Shown one piece after another: positions 43,798 through 53,537 of a stretch of 64,000 bases of DNA (its first letter is position 1; the number at the start of each line of letters is the position of its first letter). The stretch is from Myxococcota bacterium (GTDB taxonomy: Bacteria > Myxococcota_C > UBA6777). Location: NCBI GenBank assembly GCA_023150835.1, contig JAKLKB010000012.1, positions 1-64,000 of the forward strand. Reading direction: 5' to 3'. A program made the translations under genes and the position numbers. The notes below the pieces were generated by a model. The model saw nothing but the letters and a program-made list of their open reading frames with translations. It did not search any database and was not told the DNA's origin.

Positions 43798-45030
43798 TTA
43801 TTGGGCGGTATAGCACAAACGGTTGCTCGGATCACCATTGGTATCGCTGGTGTAGAAACCATGCGATTTGTCACGGTTATCGAGGCAGATGGTGAACTTG
43901 ATCTTGCCGTCCACTTTGTTCGACGGATCGGTCGTGATGCTTGGGTTGCCAGCGATCGCTCCTTCACCTTTGTGGGTGGTGATGCTTGCGCGTTTGGTGT
44001 CGATCGATCCGGATTTGTTGTAGTAGCTAAAGCTAACTTCGACGGTGCCGTTGGCGTTATCTTTTCCACAAAGGCTTTTGTTTGCGTCAAAGGGACGACA
44101 ATCGTAGCCGTTGGGACAATCGCTCGTGGTCGTACATTCGGTGCGGCTGCTGTCAGCGCTCCAACAAGAGTTCGAGGTGATGCGGTTGATCTTCACGTCG
44201 TGGATGATGCTGCCTTTGCTGGTTTCGATGCCTGTAGCCCAACCTTCGTTGCCTGTAGCGTTTTCGTCGCAGGCTTCGTTGGGGACGGCTTGGCAACCAG
44301 CTGTTTTGTTGTCGTCGGGGCAGTAGGTTTTCTTGGCGGCTTCGTGACAGACAGCGGTGGTGGTACAAGCAGCGGGGCCTTCGCAGACGTTGGTGGTGGT
44401 GTTGCACTTTTTGCCGCTACAGTTTTGATCCGACACGCATTCCACACATTTTCCAGCGGTGCTGCAAACTTTGCCGGGCTTGCTTGCGCACTGTGGGTCT
44501 GCTGTACACTCACGAGGCGGAGGGACGCACTTTTTGGGACTTGCAGCGGTGTCGCAAGTCGTGTTGGGGGCCTTGCCTGCGCAATCTGTATCGCCCTTGC
44601 ACTCGTCGAGTTGTTGTCCGGGCTTCAAACAGAAGCTATCACGGCACTCTTCGCCACCCGTACACTGCGTATTATCCGCGCATTTGATCACACAGGTTTT
44701 TTTGAAGGGATGACAAGCGTAGGTCGCGCCTTCTTTTGCACAAGCGGTCGCATCGCAGACGCAGCGGCTCAGGGTGTCATCGCATTTGTTTCCGGGATCG
44801 CAGTCTTTGAAGCTTGCGTCTTTGCAGTTTTTGAAGCACATACCTGCCGTTGTATCGCAGACTTCATCTGTTTTGCACTGCGTGTTGGAAGTGCATCCGC
44901 TTGTCCCACCGTCGCCACCGTCGGCGTTGGTGTTTTCGGTGTTGGTTCCGCCCGGACATCCGGCCAAAGTCGTTGCAAGCATCACCGCAAAAGCAGTTCC
45001 ACACAAAAGGCTTATCCATCTTTGAATCAT
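43798..45030 (-). CDS. Cys-rich lipoprotein
   Basis: 410 residues from ATG 45030 (GGAGG 6 bases upstream). Lipobox LATTLAGC, then a Gly/Asp linker (GGTNTENTNADGGDGGTSG). About 200 residues of Cys-rich repeats follow, pattern C-x(4-5)-C-x(3-5)-C-D (CTSNTQCKTDEVCDTTAGMC; CTADPQCASKPGKVCSTAGK), over 30 cysteines in all and resembling Dickkopf/EB-type modules common in Myxococcota surface proteins. The C-terminal domain (GTVEVSFSYYNKSGSIDTKR) is beta-rich. Likely outer-surface and disulfide-locked. Its ligand is unknown. Confidence 0.75.
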   Translation of the reverse strand: MIQRWISLLCGTAFAVMLATTLAGCPGGTNTENTNADGGDGGTSGCTSNTQCKTDEVCDTTAGMCFKNCKDASFKDCDPGNKCDDTLSRCVCDATACAKEGATYACHPFKKTCVIKCADNTQCTGGEECRDSFCLKPGQQLDECKGDTDCAGKAPNTTCDTAASPKKCVPPPRECTADPQCASKPGKVCSTAGKCVECVSDQNCSGKKCNTTTNVCEGPAACTTTAVCHEAAKKTYCPDDNKTAGCQAVPNEACDENATGNEGWATGIETSKGSIIHDVKINRITSNSCWSADSSRTECTTTSDCPNGYDCRPFDANKSLCGKDNANGTVEVSFSYYNKSGSIDTKRASITTHKGEGAIAGNPSITTDPSNKVDGKIKFTICLDNRDKSHGFYTSDTNGDPSNRLCYTAQ

Positions 45031-45699
45031 CACGTTCCTCCATGAGGGGTTGAGGTGGTCAAAGCCACCTTTGGGAAAGCGTTGTCGCTTTGCTTGTTTC
45101 TTTATGTCCTCGCTTGCGCGTTTTGTCAAAGTTTCGCAAGGCCCATTCCATCTTTTTTCTGCGCCCCCTTACAACACCAGAATCGCAAAACTTTTTTTCA
45201 AACCAGTGCGATCTTGCGCGCACACTCGCCCGTTCAAAACAACGCGACCTAGACATCTGTGTCATACTTTCGGTTCACGGCAGCGACGCTCTTCTTTCAA
45301 CAAATCTCCGTGAATCGCCAGCGAGCGAAAGATCGGCTCGCCCAAACATAGAAAAAATAAGCACGTTCTCTAAATAAGACGAGATAAAACGAGGCATCTC
45401 AAAAAGAGATCACCCTCCACCCTGTTTGTCCCCGTTTGCGCACGCTAGGTTCCATCAAAACAGGCGGAAGATGCTCACACAACAACAGAAGTTTACGTAG
45501 GGGCGGTTCGCGAACCGCCCGTGTATCGGGACATCGAGCAGCGAACGGACATACTCACACAACAACACAAGTTTGTATGAGCAGCGGTTCGAGCAAGCAA
45601 CATCCGCTTGTTTGCCTTTTGACGTACAAACGTGTTGTCTTTCCGACAACACAGACGAAGTGTCCGAGTGTTCGGGGTGGGGGGCCAACCATAGCTTAA
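45031..45699. repeat. repeat-rich spacer
   Basis: About 670 bases without a gene. The 20-bp palindrome GGGCGGTTCGCGAACCGCCC recurs exactly at 45501-45520, flanked by GTAG as in the copy at 4842. ATGCTCACACAACAACAGAAG and ACTCACACAACAACACAAG (about 45470-45490 and 45552-45570) form a direct repeat around it. The rest shows no clear ORF or RNA. Confidence 0.75.
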
Positions 45700-47037
45700 T
45701 CAGCTCAGGGCTGCTTTGCGCTGCTCTTTGGCTTGAGTGATCCGCTCGACTAGCTCTTTTGGAAACTGATCGCTGATGGCGCGAAACTGGTTCCATTGTT
45801 GGCGCAAGGCATCTAGGCTGCTGGTGCGAAGGATACCATGAAGGATCTTTTTTGCGGCCTCTTCGGGGTTTGCGATTGCAACACTCTGCTCTGTCTCGAT
45901 CGGTTCGGGTGTTGTAGGGTGACCGACTTTTCTTCCGTGCGGCTCGCGTTCCGTTTCGCGTTGCGGTTTGGCTTTTTGGATCTTGGGTTCTTTTTGGTCT
46001 GAGGCATCCGAAGCAACTCGTGCGGCGTTTGTTTCAGGTTTCAAAGAAGCGGCTGCATCAGCTTGTTCAGGCTTCAAAGAAGCGGCTACATCGACTTGTT
46101 CAGGTTGTGTTTGAAGGACAGGCGCTTCTTTCGGGGATTTTTCTTCAGGGCGCGTAGATTTTTCTTCGGAGATCGTGTGATGATCTGTGCGGCTATCCGA
46201 TAATTTTCCGCTCTCGTTGCTGTGTTGAGGTTCGTGATCGGTTTGTGCAACGTCGCTGGCGATCTGGCGAGAGGCGGATACTTCGGTCGAGTCGTGCGGA
46301 GCAACGTCAGCCGTCTCTTGAGAAACGACCGAAACAGTCGAAGCATGGGGTTCTTTGGCGCGTTCACCGAGTTCTTGGATCATCTGGCTGGCTTGGCTGC
46401 GCGTCAGATCGTCGAGATGTGAAGTACCGAAACGACGGTCTAATTCTGCACCCAAGGCCACCCGCGTCCAACCGATTTGCTTGCTCAGGCCGATCACAGC
46501 GTTGCGTTGTTTTTCCGTGGCGTGCAGAGGTTCTTGATCGTTGGTGTGGCTGCGTTGCTGCACGAGCCATTGGATGCGTTGCTCGTCGTCCAGTTCTTCC
46601 ACCGCGCAAAACGGAACCGCAAAGGCCGAGCGCATCGCTCGTGCGCGAGCGCGGGTGACAGCATGGCGAAACAAGGCGTGTCCTTTGAGTTTTGACGTGG
46701 TGGGATCGGCGTCTCCGTAGTCTTCAAAGGGATGCGAGCAAGCTTTTTTCCACACACGGGCTTTGACCAGAAAAAAATCCTTGTCCCATCGGGCTTCGAT
46801 GATATCGACCTCGCAACCGTCGTATTCGGGATCGCGGAGCGCCAGTTTTTGCAAACCAGCAGCCGTCACATACACTTGCCCGTTGAGGATCATCACTTCG
46901 CGAGTCAGAGGATCGAGGCCGTATTGGATGGCAACCAATTTAAGGGTCTCTCGCTCTTTTTCGTTGCGAACATCCCAGAGATGGGCGTATTGGTCGAGTT
47001 GTTCTTGGGAGGATGTGGAGGTTTTGGTGTCTTGCAT
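45700..47037 (-). CDS. RecT/Erf-like recombination-associated protein (tentative)
   Basis: 445 residues from ATG 47037 (AAGGAG 7 bases upstream). The first 150 residues (LKLVAIQYGLDPLTREVMIL; VYVTAAGLQKLALRDPEY; KLKGHALFRHAVTRARARAM, then RSAFAVPF) resemble phage single-strand-annealing proteins of the RecT kind. The next 55 residues (HATEKQRNAVIGLSKQIGW ... LDDLTRSQASQMIQELGE) match the small helical domain often attached to phage recombination proteins. A 150-residue Ser/Glu/Lys/Gln-rich linker then leads to a short C-terminal helix (DALRQQWNQFRAI). No integrase, exonuclease or other phage genes lie nearby, so it is a stand-alone gene. Family assignment needs a profile search. Confidence 0.5.
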   Translation of the reverse strand: MQDTKTSTSSQEQLDQYAHLWDVRNEKERETLKLVAIQYGLDPLTREVMILNGQVYVTAAGLQKLALRDPEYDGCEVDIIEARWDKDFFLVKARVWKKACSHPFEDYGDADPTTSKLKGHALFRHAVTRARARAMRSAFAVPFCAVEELDDEQRIQWLVQQRSHTNDQEPLHATEKQRNAVIGLSKQIGWTRVALGAELDRRFGTSHLDDLTRSQASQMIQELGERAKEPHASTVSVVSQETADVAPHDSTEVSASRQIASDVAQTDHEPQHSNESGKLSDSRTDHHTISEEKSTRPEEKSPKEAPVLQTQPEQVDVAASLKPEQADAAASLKPETNAARVASDASDQKEPKIQKAKPQRETEREPHGRKVGHPTTPEPIETEQSVAIANPEEAAKKILHGILRTSSLDALRQQWNQFRAISDQFPKELVERITQAKEQRKAALS

Positions 47038-47256
47038 GGTCTGCTCCTTTGTGCGCGGTGTGCCGCGTGCATGACGTTTGATTTGCATTGCCCAGCCTAC
47101 GCCATACTTTCGTCATAGCGCGTCATGCAGCCTCTTGGCAAAGAAAACTTTTATGGACCAAGGGGGGGGGCAAGGGGTACAAAAAGACAGCGGGGAAACG
47201 GGCTGAAAAAGAGCGATACAAAGAGACAGCGGATCTTCTCGATAAGGCGGGCATCT

Positions 47257-47793
47257 TCACAGACCGCGAACGATCATCCACCGCCCACGGTAGCGTTCGA
47301 GTCGCATGATATGGCGGTTGACATCGCGGTCCCATCCTGCGTTGTACTGGCCGCGAGGGTATTGGTACACAGCGCGTGTCAACAAGACGACTTGCGCTTC
47401 GTTGGGGGTGGGGTAAGTGATCTTTTCGACGCGGATATAGAACGCATAGACCTTGAGCGCTTGAAATGACGGAGACAACAGCTTTTTTTTGACGTAATCA
47501 TACCCGTAATCGTCATCTGGATCAGAGGTTCCTTTGGTTTCGTGGTAGCGCGGAGAGATCAAACGCAAAAGGCTGCTCCACTTCTTTTTTTGGAATGCCT
47601 CTTGGTAGTCCATCAAGACGCTATGAACGTCTTGATTGTCTTGGGTGGCGGGGATCTCCGTACCTTTGATCATCGCGGGAGTGCAGCCCGTCAGAAACCA
47701 CAGCGTCCCCGCCGCGAAACACATCACCCAACGCCAAACAAGCACAGGAGAAAAAGCACGGTAGGGCAAAGGAGAGGAGGGAGTTCTACGCAT
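47257..47793 (-). CDS. NTF2-like lipoprotein
   Basis: 178 residues if started at 47793; the frame is open to 47880 and the true start is uncertain because no strong ribosome site is seen. Lipobox WFLTGC sets the mature N-terminus. The rest is one compact domain (VLMDYQEAFQKKKWSSLLRL, then VYAFYIRVEKITYPTPNEAQ and RLERYRGRWMIVRGL) with the helix-then-sheet order of NTF2/SnoaL-like folds. Probably a small outer-membrane lipoprotein. No partner is evident. Confidence 0.62.
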   Translation of the reverse strand: MRRTPSSPLPYRAFSPVLVWRWVMCFAAGTLWFLTGCTPAMIKGTEIPATQDNQDVHSVLMDYQEAFQKKKWSSLLRLISPRYHETKGTSDPDDDYGYDYVKKKLLSPSFQALKVYAFYIRVEKITYPTPNEAQVVLLTRAVYQYPRGQYNAGWDRDVNRHIMRLERYRGRWMIVRGL

Positions 47794-48007
47794 GTTGTCA
47801 AAATGTCCCTGTTGTTGGGGCGAGTCTGCCAAGTGTGGCACGAGATCCTGAGCGGTATCGTAAGCGCTGTACATGACCAAAAGCCTTTGTTCTTTGCCGT
47901 GTGAGTCAAGATGCCCGAAGCAAAAAGCGAGACATCTCTACGCGAGATCACGGAGCATGGCAAAAAGTAGGCCAGTACAGAACCTACAAACAACGGTTTG
48001 TTTTCGC

Positions 48008-48838
48008 TCAAAGATTCGGCAACATCGGCCAGTTCTGCGGGGTGAGATGATGCGCCATCTCTTCGCGGGTTGCAAGCGAAAGATGTCGCAGGGGTTTTAC
48101 ATAAGCAGGCGCAGGCGTCAAGCCCAAAAGCATCCGAGGCTGCAACACACGGCCTTGCGCAGCAAATACCGCAGAAAGCGCCGCAAGTACGGCGTCGAGC
48201 GCGTCTTGGCGCTCGATCATCAAAGCGCCCAACGCAGGGGGGACGTGAAGCGGCAAGACGGAGACGCAACACGACACATAGCGAGCGCGTAGAGCCGCAG
48301 AAGTCCGATACGTCGGTCGGGTGGGTGAAGAGAACGCAAACTTTTTTGCGAGTAGATGGGCTGTTCCGCTTGCATAGACCTCGATCACACGCGCCATCGG
48401 TCGACAAGGATGGGTTGCCAGTACACGAGAAAGGCGAAGCCATCGCAAGGACAGAGGCGTGATATCGATAGGCCCACCGTTGCTTAAAGCGGGCTTGGGA
48501 GACAACGGTGGCACCGTTCGACGCAACAAGATATCGCAAAGACGATAGTGATAGAAGACCTCCCAAGGCTCGCCCAACTCCGTTGCCCACGAAGGAAAAG
48601 AACAACCACATCCGAGATCGCAACAGGACGCGCATGGAGGCAAAGACAACGGTGCATCGATCCCGCAAAGAGCGTACGTCCCCTCACACAAAAAGCCCAT
48701 CAGTTCGGCATCATCGCGCAATGGAAACAGCGCAAAAAGCTCCATCTTCTTTCTGTCCTGTGCGATACATGCCGCAAACGTCCGCTCGCTCAAAGCCTGC
48801 CGCGTTGTACTCATGTCGATGCCCGCAAAATACACCAT
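48008..48838 (-). CDS. DUF429 family protein (predicted RNase H-like)
   Basis: 276 residues, ATG 48838 with AAGGAG 8 bases upstream. Family landmarks: YFAGIDMSTT at the start, YALCGIDAPLSLP, VIEVYASGTAHLL and QDALDAVLAALSAVFAA. These acidic positions form the presumed RNase H-like active site of DUF429. A cluster CASCCDLGCGC is an addition of the kind seen in some members. Activity is not established. It has no close co-directional neighbour. Confidence 0.72.
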   Translation of the reverse strand: MVYFAGIDMSTTRQALSERTFAACIAQDRKKMELFALFPLRDDAELMGFLCEGTYALCGIDAPLSLPPCASCCDLGCGCSFPSWATELGEPWEVFYHYRLCDILLRRTVPPLSPKPALSNGGPIDITPLSLRWLRLSRVLATHPCRPMARVIEVYASGTAHLLAKKFAFSSPTRPTYRTSAALRARYVSCCVSVLPLHVPPALGALMIERQDALDAVLAALSAVFAAQGRVLQPRMLLGLTPAPAYVKPLRHLSLATREEMAHHLTPQNWPMLPNL

Positions 48839-49211
48839 CCATCCGACTCCTTGCGTTTATTTTCTTCGCCGCCAATAAGATCGAGCGTGCGAGAACAACA
48901 CCGTCCTGCCGCTCCTTTTGCGGGTTCATACGATACCCGAGCGATGTGTGATCGTAAGATATTGCGTAGACGACCGATTCTTGGGCAGCACACCTGTCTG
49001 CCCCTACACCGTTAGGGTAACACTATGGGCGGATTTCGTATCACTCTCCACCGCAAAACACGGATCTAAGGATCGCAGCGCAAAAAGGAAGTCCTGTTGC
49101 GAAATTGAAAAGGCCGAAGATACGAGCGATCAGACAGGGGATATCAAAAGGAGGGTAGAGAAGGAAGAGGAAAGGATGGGGTTGGTGGAAGCGAAAGAGG
49201 CGGATGTCCGG
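48839..49211. repeat. spacer with dispersed repeat
   Basis: 373 bases without a gene. 48949-49012 holds the GTGTGATCGTAAGATATTGC module followed by GGGCAGCACACCTGTCTGCC (another stem of the family) and CCTACACC. ATGGGCGGATTTCGTATCAC follows at about 49024. It separates the DUF429 gene from the end of the multi-DsbA gene. Confidence 0.65.
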
Positions 49212-52200
49212 TCACTTGGGGATACGGAGACCTTTGAGAACACGCGGATCGATGCGGAGGAGACGCGGGGCGGGTTTGGCGTTTCCTGCTTTGGCGAGTT
49301 CTTCGTCGATGACGGACTTGAACTGTTCAAAGGGTTGAGCGCCGACAACAGAACGACCGTTGATAAAGAAGGTGGGCGTTCCGTTGGCTCCGGCTTCGCG
49401 AGCTTGTGTAAGATCAGCCTCGACGTAGGCTTTGTATTTGCCGCTATCAAGAGCTTGTTGGAAGCGCGCCGTGTCAAGACCTAGCTCTTGGGCCCATTTA
49501 ACAAAGTTTTCTTTGTTGAGGTTGCGGAAGTTGGCAAACAGCTTGTCATGGAATTCCCAGAACTTGCCTTGTTCATGCGCAGCCATCGAGGCTTGAGCGG
49601 CGAGGTGGGCATTTTGATGGAAGGGCAACGGAAGGTGCTTGAATACCACGCGCACTTTGCCACCGTAGGCTTTTTTGATCTGTTCGATGGTTGCAGCCCC
49701 ACGAGAACAGAAGGGACACTCAAAGTCCGAAAACTCCACGATGGTCACTGGAGCGTTGACAGGTCCGAAGGACGGGGCCTTTCCAGCATCGACCTTCACA
49801 ACGGGCGGAGCTTGGGGGCGTTCAGGTTGAGGTGCAGCGGGACGGCCAAGTTGCTTGCCAGCAAGCACATCGTCGATCACTTGCTTGAAGCGGGAGTACG
49901 GCTGTGCGCCGACAACGCGAAGGCCGTTAACAAAGAAGGTAGGCGTTCCGTTGGCCCCGACAGAGCTTGCATAAGAGGCGTCGGCATCGACGTACTTGGC
50001 AAGAGCGGGATCATCAAGATCTTTTTTGAAGCGCGCCGTATCAAGGCCGACTTCTTGGGCCCACTTGAGGTAGTTGTCGCGGTTCAAGTTGCGGAAGTTG
50101 GCGAACAGTTTGTCATGGAATTGCCAGAACTTGCCTTGGCGATGTGCAGCCATCGAGGCGATAGCAGCGGGCTTGGCGTTGCGATGGAAGGGCAACGGAA
50201 GGTGCTTGAACACCACGCGCACTTTGTCGCCATAATTTTTCTTGATCTCGTCCATCGTTTTTGCGCCACGAGAACAGAAAGGACATTCAAAGTCCGAAAA
50301 CTCGACGATCGTCACCTTGGCATCGGCAGGACCGAGAGTTGGTGCATCGCCAAGATTGATCTTCACGATGGGTTCGGGTTCGGGTTGACTCGGGCGTTGG
50401 GGAGCAGCAGCACCCGGTATCGGCTTTCCAGACAGTGCAGCGTCGATCATCTGCTTGAAGCGGAAGATCGGTTGCGCGCCCACAAGGACGTGGCCGTTGA
50501 TGAAGAAAGTGGGTGTTCCGTTGGCCCCGACAGAGCTTGCATAAGAAGCGTCGGCATCAACGTATCGGGCAAGAGCGGGATCATCGAGATCTTTTTTGAA
50601 GCGTTCGACATCAAGGCCAACTTCTTGGGCCCACTTGAGGTAGTTGTCACGGTTCAAGTTGCGGAAGTTGGCGAACAGTTTGTCGTGAAATTGCCAGAAC
50701 TTGCCTTGGCGATGTGCAGCCATCGAGGCCACAGCAGCGGGCTTGGCGTTGCGATGGAAAGACAACGGCAAGTGCTTGAACACCACGCGGATCTTTCCAG
50801 CATAATCCTTCTTCAGTTGCTCGACCGTGGCGGCACCACGAGAGCAGAAAGGACACTCAAAGTCCGAAAATTCGACGAGCGTCACTTTGGCGTCGGCAGG
50901 TCCCCACGCTGGGGCATCACCGATCTTGATATCGACTTTGCTCGGAGGAGCCGAGGGCGTCGGGCGTTGGGGAGCATCGCCCGGGATAGGTTTTCCGGCC
51001 AGTTCGGCGTCGATGATCTGCTTAAAGCGGAAGAAAGGCTGCGCACCACCGAGTTCAAAACCGTTGATAAAGAAGGTGGGTGTTCCGTTGGCTCCGACAG
51101 AGCTTGCATAAGAAGCGTCGGCATCGACGTGCTTGGCAAGAGAGGGATCATCGAGATCTTTTTTGAAGCGCTCGACATCAAGGCCGACTTCTTGAGCCCA
51201 CTTGAGGTAGTTGTCACGATTCAAGTTGCGGAAGTTGGCAAACAGTTTGTCATGGAATTCCCAGAACTTGCCTTGGCGATGCGCAGCCATCGAAGCCACC
51301 GCAGCAGGCTTGGCGTTGCGATGAAAAGACAACGGCAAGTGCTTGAACACCACGCGCACTTGATCGCCGTAGGCTTTTTTCACTTCGCGGATCGTCGCGG
51401 CCCCACGAGTACAGAAAGGACACTCAAAGTCCGAAAACTCCACGATCGTGATCTTGGCGTTGGCGGAACCCCATGTCGGGGCGTTTCCGATCACCATCTT
51501 CTTGCGCGCCCCTGCCGCTGCGGGAGAGGGCTGCGGAGCAGGTGTGGGGGCCGAAGGAGCGGCTTTTCCAGAAAGGATATCGTTGATCACTTGTTGGAAG
51601 CGATCGAACGGTTGGGCTCCCACCACACTTTGGCCGTTGATAAAGAAGGTGGGTGTTCCGTTGGCTCCGTATTGACGGGCAAGAGCGAGGTCTGCATCAA
51701 CAACGGCTTTGTATGTACCGCCGTCTAGCTCGCGTTGGAAGCGTTCGACGTTTAGGCCGAGTTCTTGGGCCCATTTGACAAAGTTTTCTTTGTTGAGATT
51801 GCGGAAGTTGGCGAAGAGTTTGTCGTGATAAGGCCAGAACTTGCCTTGTGCGTGGGCAGCCATCGAGGCTTGGGCAGCGAGGTGAGCGTTGCGATGGAAA
51901 GGCAACGGAAGATGCTTGAACACCACGCGCACTTGGTTGCCGTAGGCTTTTTTGATCTGCTCGATGGTTGCAGCCCCACGAGAACAGAAGGGACACTCAA
52001 AGTCCGAAAACTCCACGATCACGATCGGGGCATTGTTGGGTCCGAAGGAGGGGGAATTTCCTAGTGGGATCGTGTTCTTCGCAGCGAGGCGGTTCAAGCT
52101 CGGGATCACAACAGAGGGTTGTGAAGGTCGTACAGTACGGCCTTTTCCGCTCAGTTCTTGATCGATAATGGTTTTGAATTGATCGAAGGGTTGAGCGCCG

Positions 52201-53483
52201 ACGACGGACCGACCGTTGACAAAGAAAGTGGGCGTTCCATTGGCTCCTTCACGTCGAGCTTGTGCAAGATCGGCATCGACATAAGCTTTGTATTTGCCGC
52301 TATCAAGGGCTTGTTGGAAGCGAGCGACATCAAGGCCGAGTTCTTTGGCCCATCGGATGTAGTTGTCGCGGTTCAAGTTGCGGAAGTTGGCAAAGAGTTT
52401 GTCGTGATAAGGCCAGAACTTGCCTTGTTCGTGTGCAGCCATCGAAGCTTGCGCTGCGGAGTGTGCGTTGCGATGAAAAGGCAACGGAAGATGCTTGAAC
52501 ACCACGCGCACTTGGTTGCCGTAGGCTTTTTTCACTTCGCGGATGGTGCTTGCGCCACGAGTGCAGAAGGGACATTCAAAGTCCGAAAACTCCACAATCG
52601 TCACTTTGGCGCTGGCTGGTCCCCATGTCGGGGCATTGCCGAGGGCGATCTGTTTGCGAGGGCCGGTAGGAGCGGCTTCTGGGCGCGGTTGAGGTTTTTG
52701 AGCGAGGCCTTTGCCAACCACTGCTTGATAAACACGGCTTTTAGGCGTCCCAGACGCGATCATCTTTTGCGCGGTGCTGACTTCTTGGTCGATGATCTGC
52801 TTGAAACGTGCGAAGGGTTGGGCTCCTACAAGAATGCGACCATTGATGAAGAAGGTAGGCGTCCCGCCTGCCCCCATCTGTTGGGCATAACGATCATCGG
52901 CATCGACGTAGGCTTTGTATTTGCCGCTATCAAGGGCTTTTTGGAAGCGAGCGACATCAAGGCCGAGTTCTTGGGCCCATTTGAGGTAGTTGTCGCGGTT
53001 CAAGTTGCGAAAATTGGCGAAGAGTTTGTCGTGATAAGGCCAGAACTTACCTTGTTCGTGGGCAGCCATCGAGGCTTGTGCAGCGGAGTGAGCGTTGCGA
53101 TGAAAGCTGAGCGGGCGATGGCGAAAAGCCACACGTACTTTGTCGCCGTACACCTTTTTCACCATATCGATGGTGTTTGCGCCACGGTTGCAAAAAGGAC
53201 ATTCAAAGTCCGAAAACTCAACGATCGTCACTAACGCATCTTTGGGTCCGAAGGATGGGGCGTTTCCAACCTTCACGTTGTAGCGCTGCACATCCCGTGC
53301 AACAGCGCCTTCTTGGCCGCCACCGCGACCTGTCTTGTCAGCTTGTCCTCTGGTTGCTTTGCGCTCTTTCGTCGGCATCAAGCCCGTGAGTTTGGCGTCT
53401 TCAACACCAAACCGGCCCAGCATGAATCCGAAGAAGAGGCCAGCCACCACACCGATGATGAGACCTTGCTTCATACCGTTCAT
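49212..53483 (-). CDS. membrane-anchored protein with seven DsbA-like thioredoxin domains
   Basis: 1423 residues from ATG 53483. One N-terminal span (LIIGVVAGLFFGFMLGRF, about 8-25) and a charged linker anchor seven consecutive DsbA/BdbD-like (Thioredoxin_4-type) domains outside the cytoplasm. First active-site cysteines lie at residues 95, 304, 497, 688, 877, 1067 and 1256, each in FECPFC (C-P-F-C). Every domain keeps VEFSDFECPFC, KFW..HDKLFANFRNLN and the cis-Pro loop GTPTFF(I/V)NG. Spacing is 189-193 residues from domain three on. Domains 4-6 share AKPAA(V/I)ASMAAHRQGKFW; 1-3 and 7 have AH(S/L)AAQASMAAH(E/A)QGKFW. Pro/Ala linkers of 30-50 residues join them. Ordinary family members have one domain of about 200 residues. 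It starts 54 bases after the single-domain DsbA gene. Likely thiol oxidase, isomerase or multivalent carrier. Confidence 0.95.
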   Translation of the reverse strand: MNGMKQGLIIGVVAGLFFGFMLGRFGVEDAKLTGLMPTKERKATRGQADKTGRGGGQEGAVARDVQRYNVKVGNAPSFGPKDALVTIVEFSDFECPFCNRGANTIDMVKKVYGDKVRVAFRHRPLSFHRNAHSAAQASMAAHEQGKFWPYHDKLFANFRNLNRDNYLKWAQELGLDVARFQKALDSGKYKAYVDADDRYAQQMGAGGTPTFFINGRILVGAQPFARFKQIIDQEVSTAQKMIASGTPKSRVYQAVVGKGLAQKPQPRPEAAPTGPRKQIALGNAPTWGPASAKVTIVEFSDFECPFCTRGASTIREVKKAYGNQVRVVFKHLPLPFHRNAHSAAQASMAAHEQGKFWPYHDKLFANFRNLNRDNYIRWAKELGLDVARFQQALDSGKYKAYVDADLAQARREGANGTPTFFVNGRSVVGAQPFDQFKTIIDQELSGKGRTVRPSQPSVVIPSLNRLAAKNTIPLGNSPSFGPNNAPIVIVEFSDFECPFCSRGAATIEQIKKAYGNQVRVVFKHLPLPFHRNAHLAAQASMAAHAQGKFWPYHDKLFANFRNLNKENFVKWAQELGLNVERFQRELDGGTYKAVVDADLALARQYGANGTPTFFINGQSVVGAQPFDRFQQVINDILSGKAAPSAPTPAPQPSPAAAGARKKMVIGNAPTWGSANAKITIVEFSDFECPFCTRGAATIREVKKAYGDQVRVVFKHLPLSFHRNAKPAAVASMAAHRQGKFWEFHDKLFANFRNLNRDNYLKWAQEVGLDVERFKKDLDDPSLAKHVDADASYASSVGANGTPTFFINGFELGGAQPFFRFKQIIDAELAGKPIPGDAPQRPTPSAPPSKVDIKIGDAPAWGPADAKVTLVEFSDFECPFCSRGAATVEQLKKDYAGKIRVVFKHLPLSFHRNAKPAAVASMAAHRQGKFWQFHDKLFANFRNLNRDNYLKWAQEVGLDVERFKKDLDDPALARYVDADASYASSVGANGTPTFFINGHVLVGAQPIFRFKQMIDAALSGKPIPGAAAPQRPSQPEPEPIVKINLGDAPTLGPADAKVTIVEFSDFECPFCSRGAKTMDEIKKNYGDKVRVVFKHLPLPFHRNAKPAAIASMAAHRQGKFWQFHDKLFANFRNLNRDNYLKWAQEVGLDTARFKKDLDDPALAKYVDADASYASSVGANGTPTFFVNGLRVVGAQPYSRFKQVIDDVLAGKQLGRPAAPQPERPQAPPVVKVDAGKAPSFGPVNAPVTIVEFSDFECPFCSRGAATIEQIKKAYGGKVRVVFKHLPLPFHQNAHLAAQASMAAHEQGKFWEFHDKLFANFRNLNKENFVKWAQELGLDTARFQQALDSGKYKAYVEADLTQAREAGANGTPTFFINGRSVVGAQPFEQFKSVIDEELAKAGNAKPAPRLLRIDPRVLKGLRIPK

Positions 53484-53537
53484 CGTGGTTTTTTACCTTC
53501 TGTATAGGGGTGGGAGCAAAAAACAAAGAGAAATCGA

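Noticed and set aside
47724-48668. 314-codon minus-strand ORF overlapping the DUF429 gene
   Set aside because: Different frame from DUF429 and from the lipoprotein; no domain, no start signal.
49488-51728. 746-codon ORF antisense to the multi-DsbA gene
   Set aside because: It repeats with the DsbA units and stays open only because the sense repeats lack the complementary stop triplets; no start signal.
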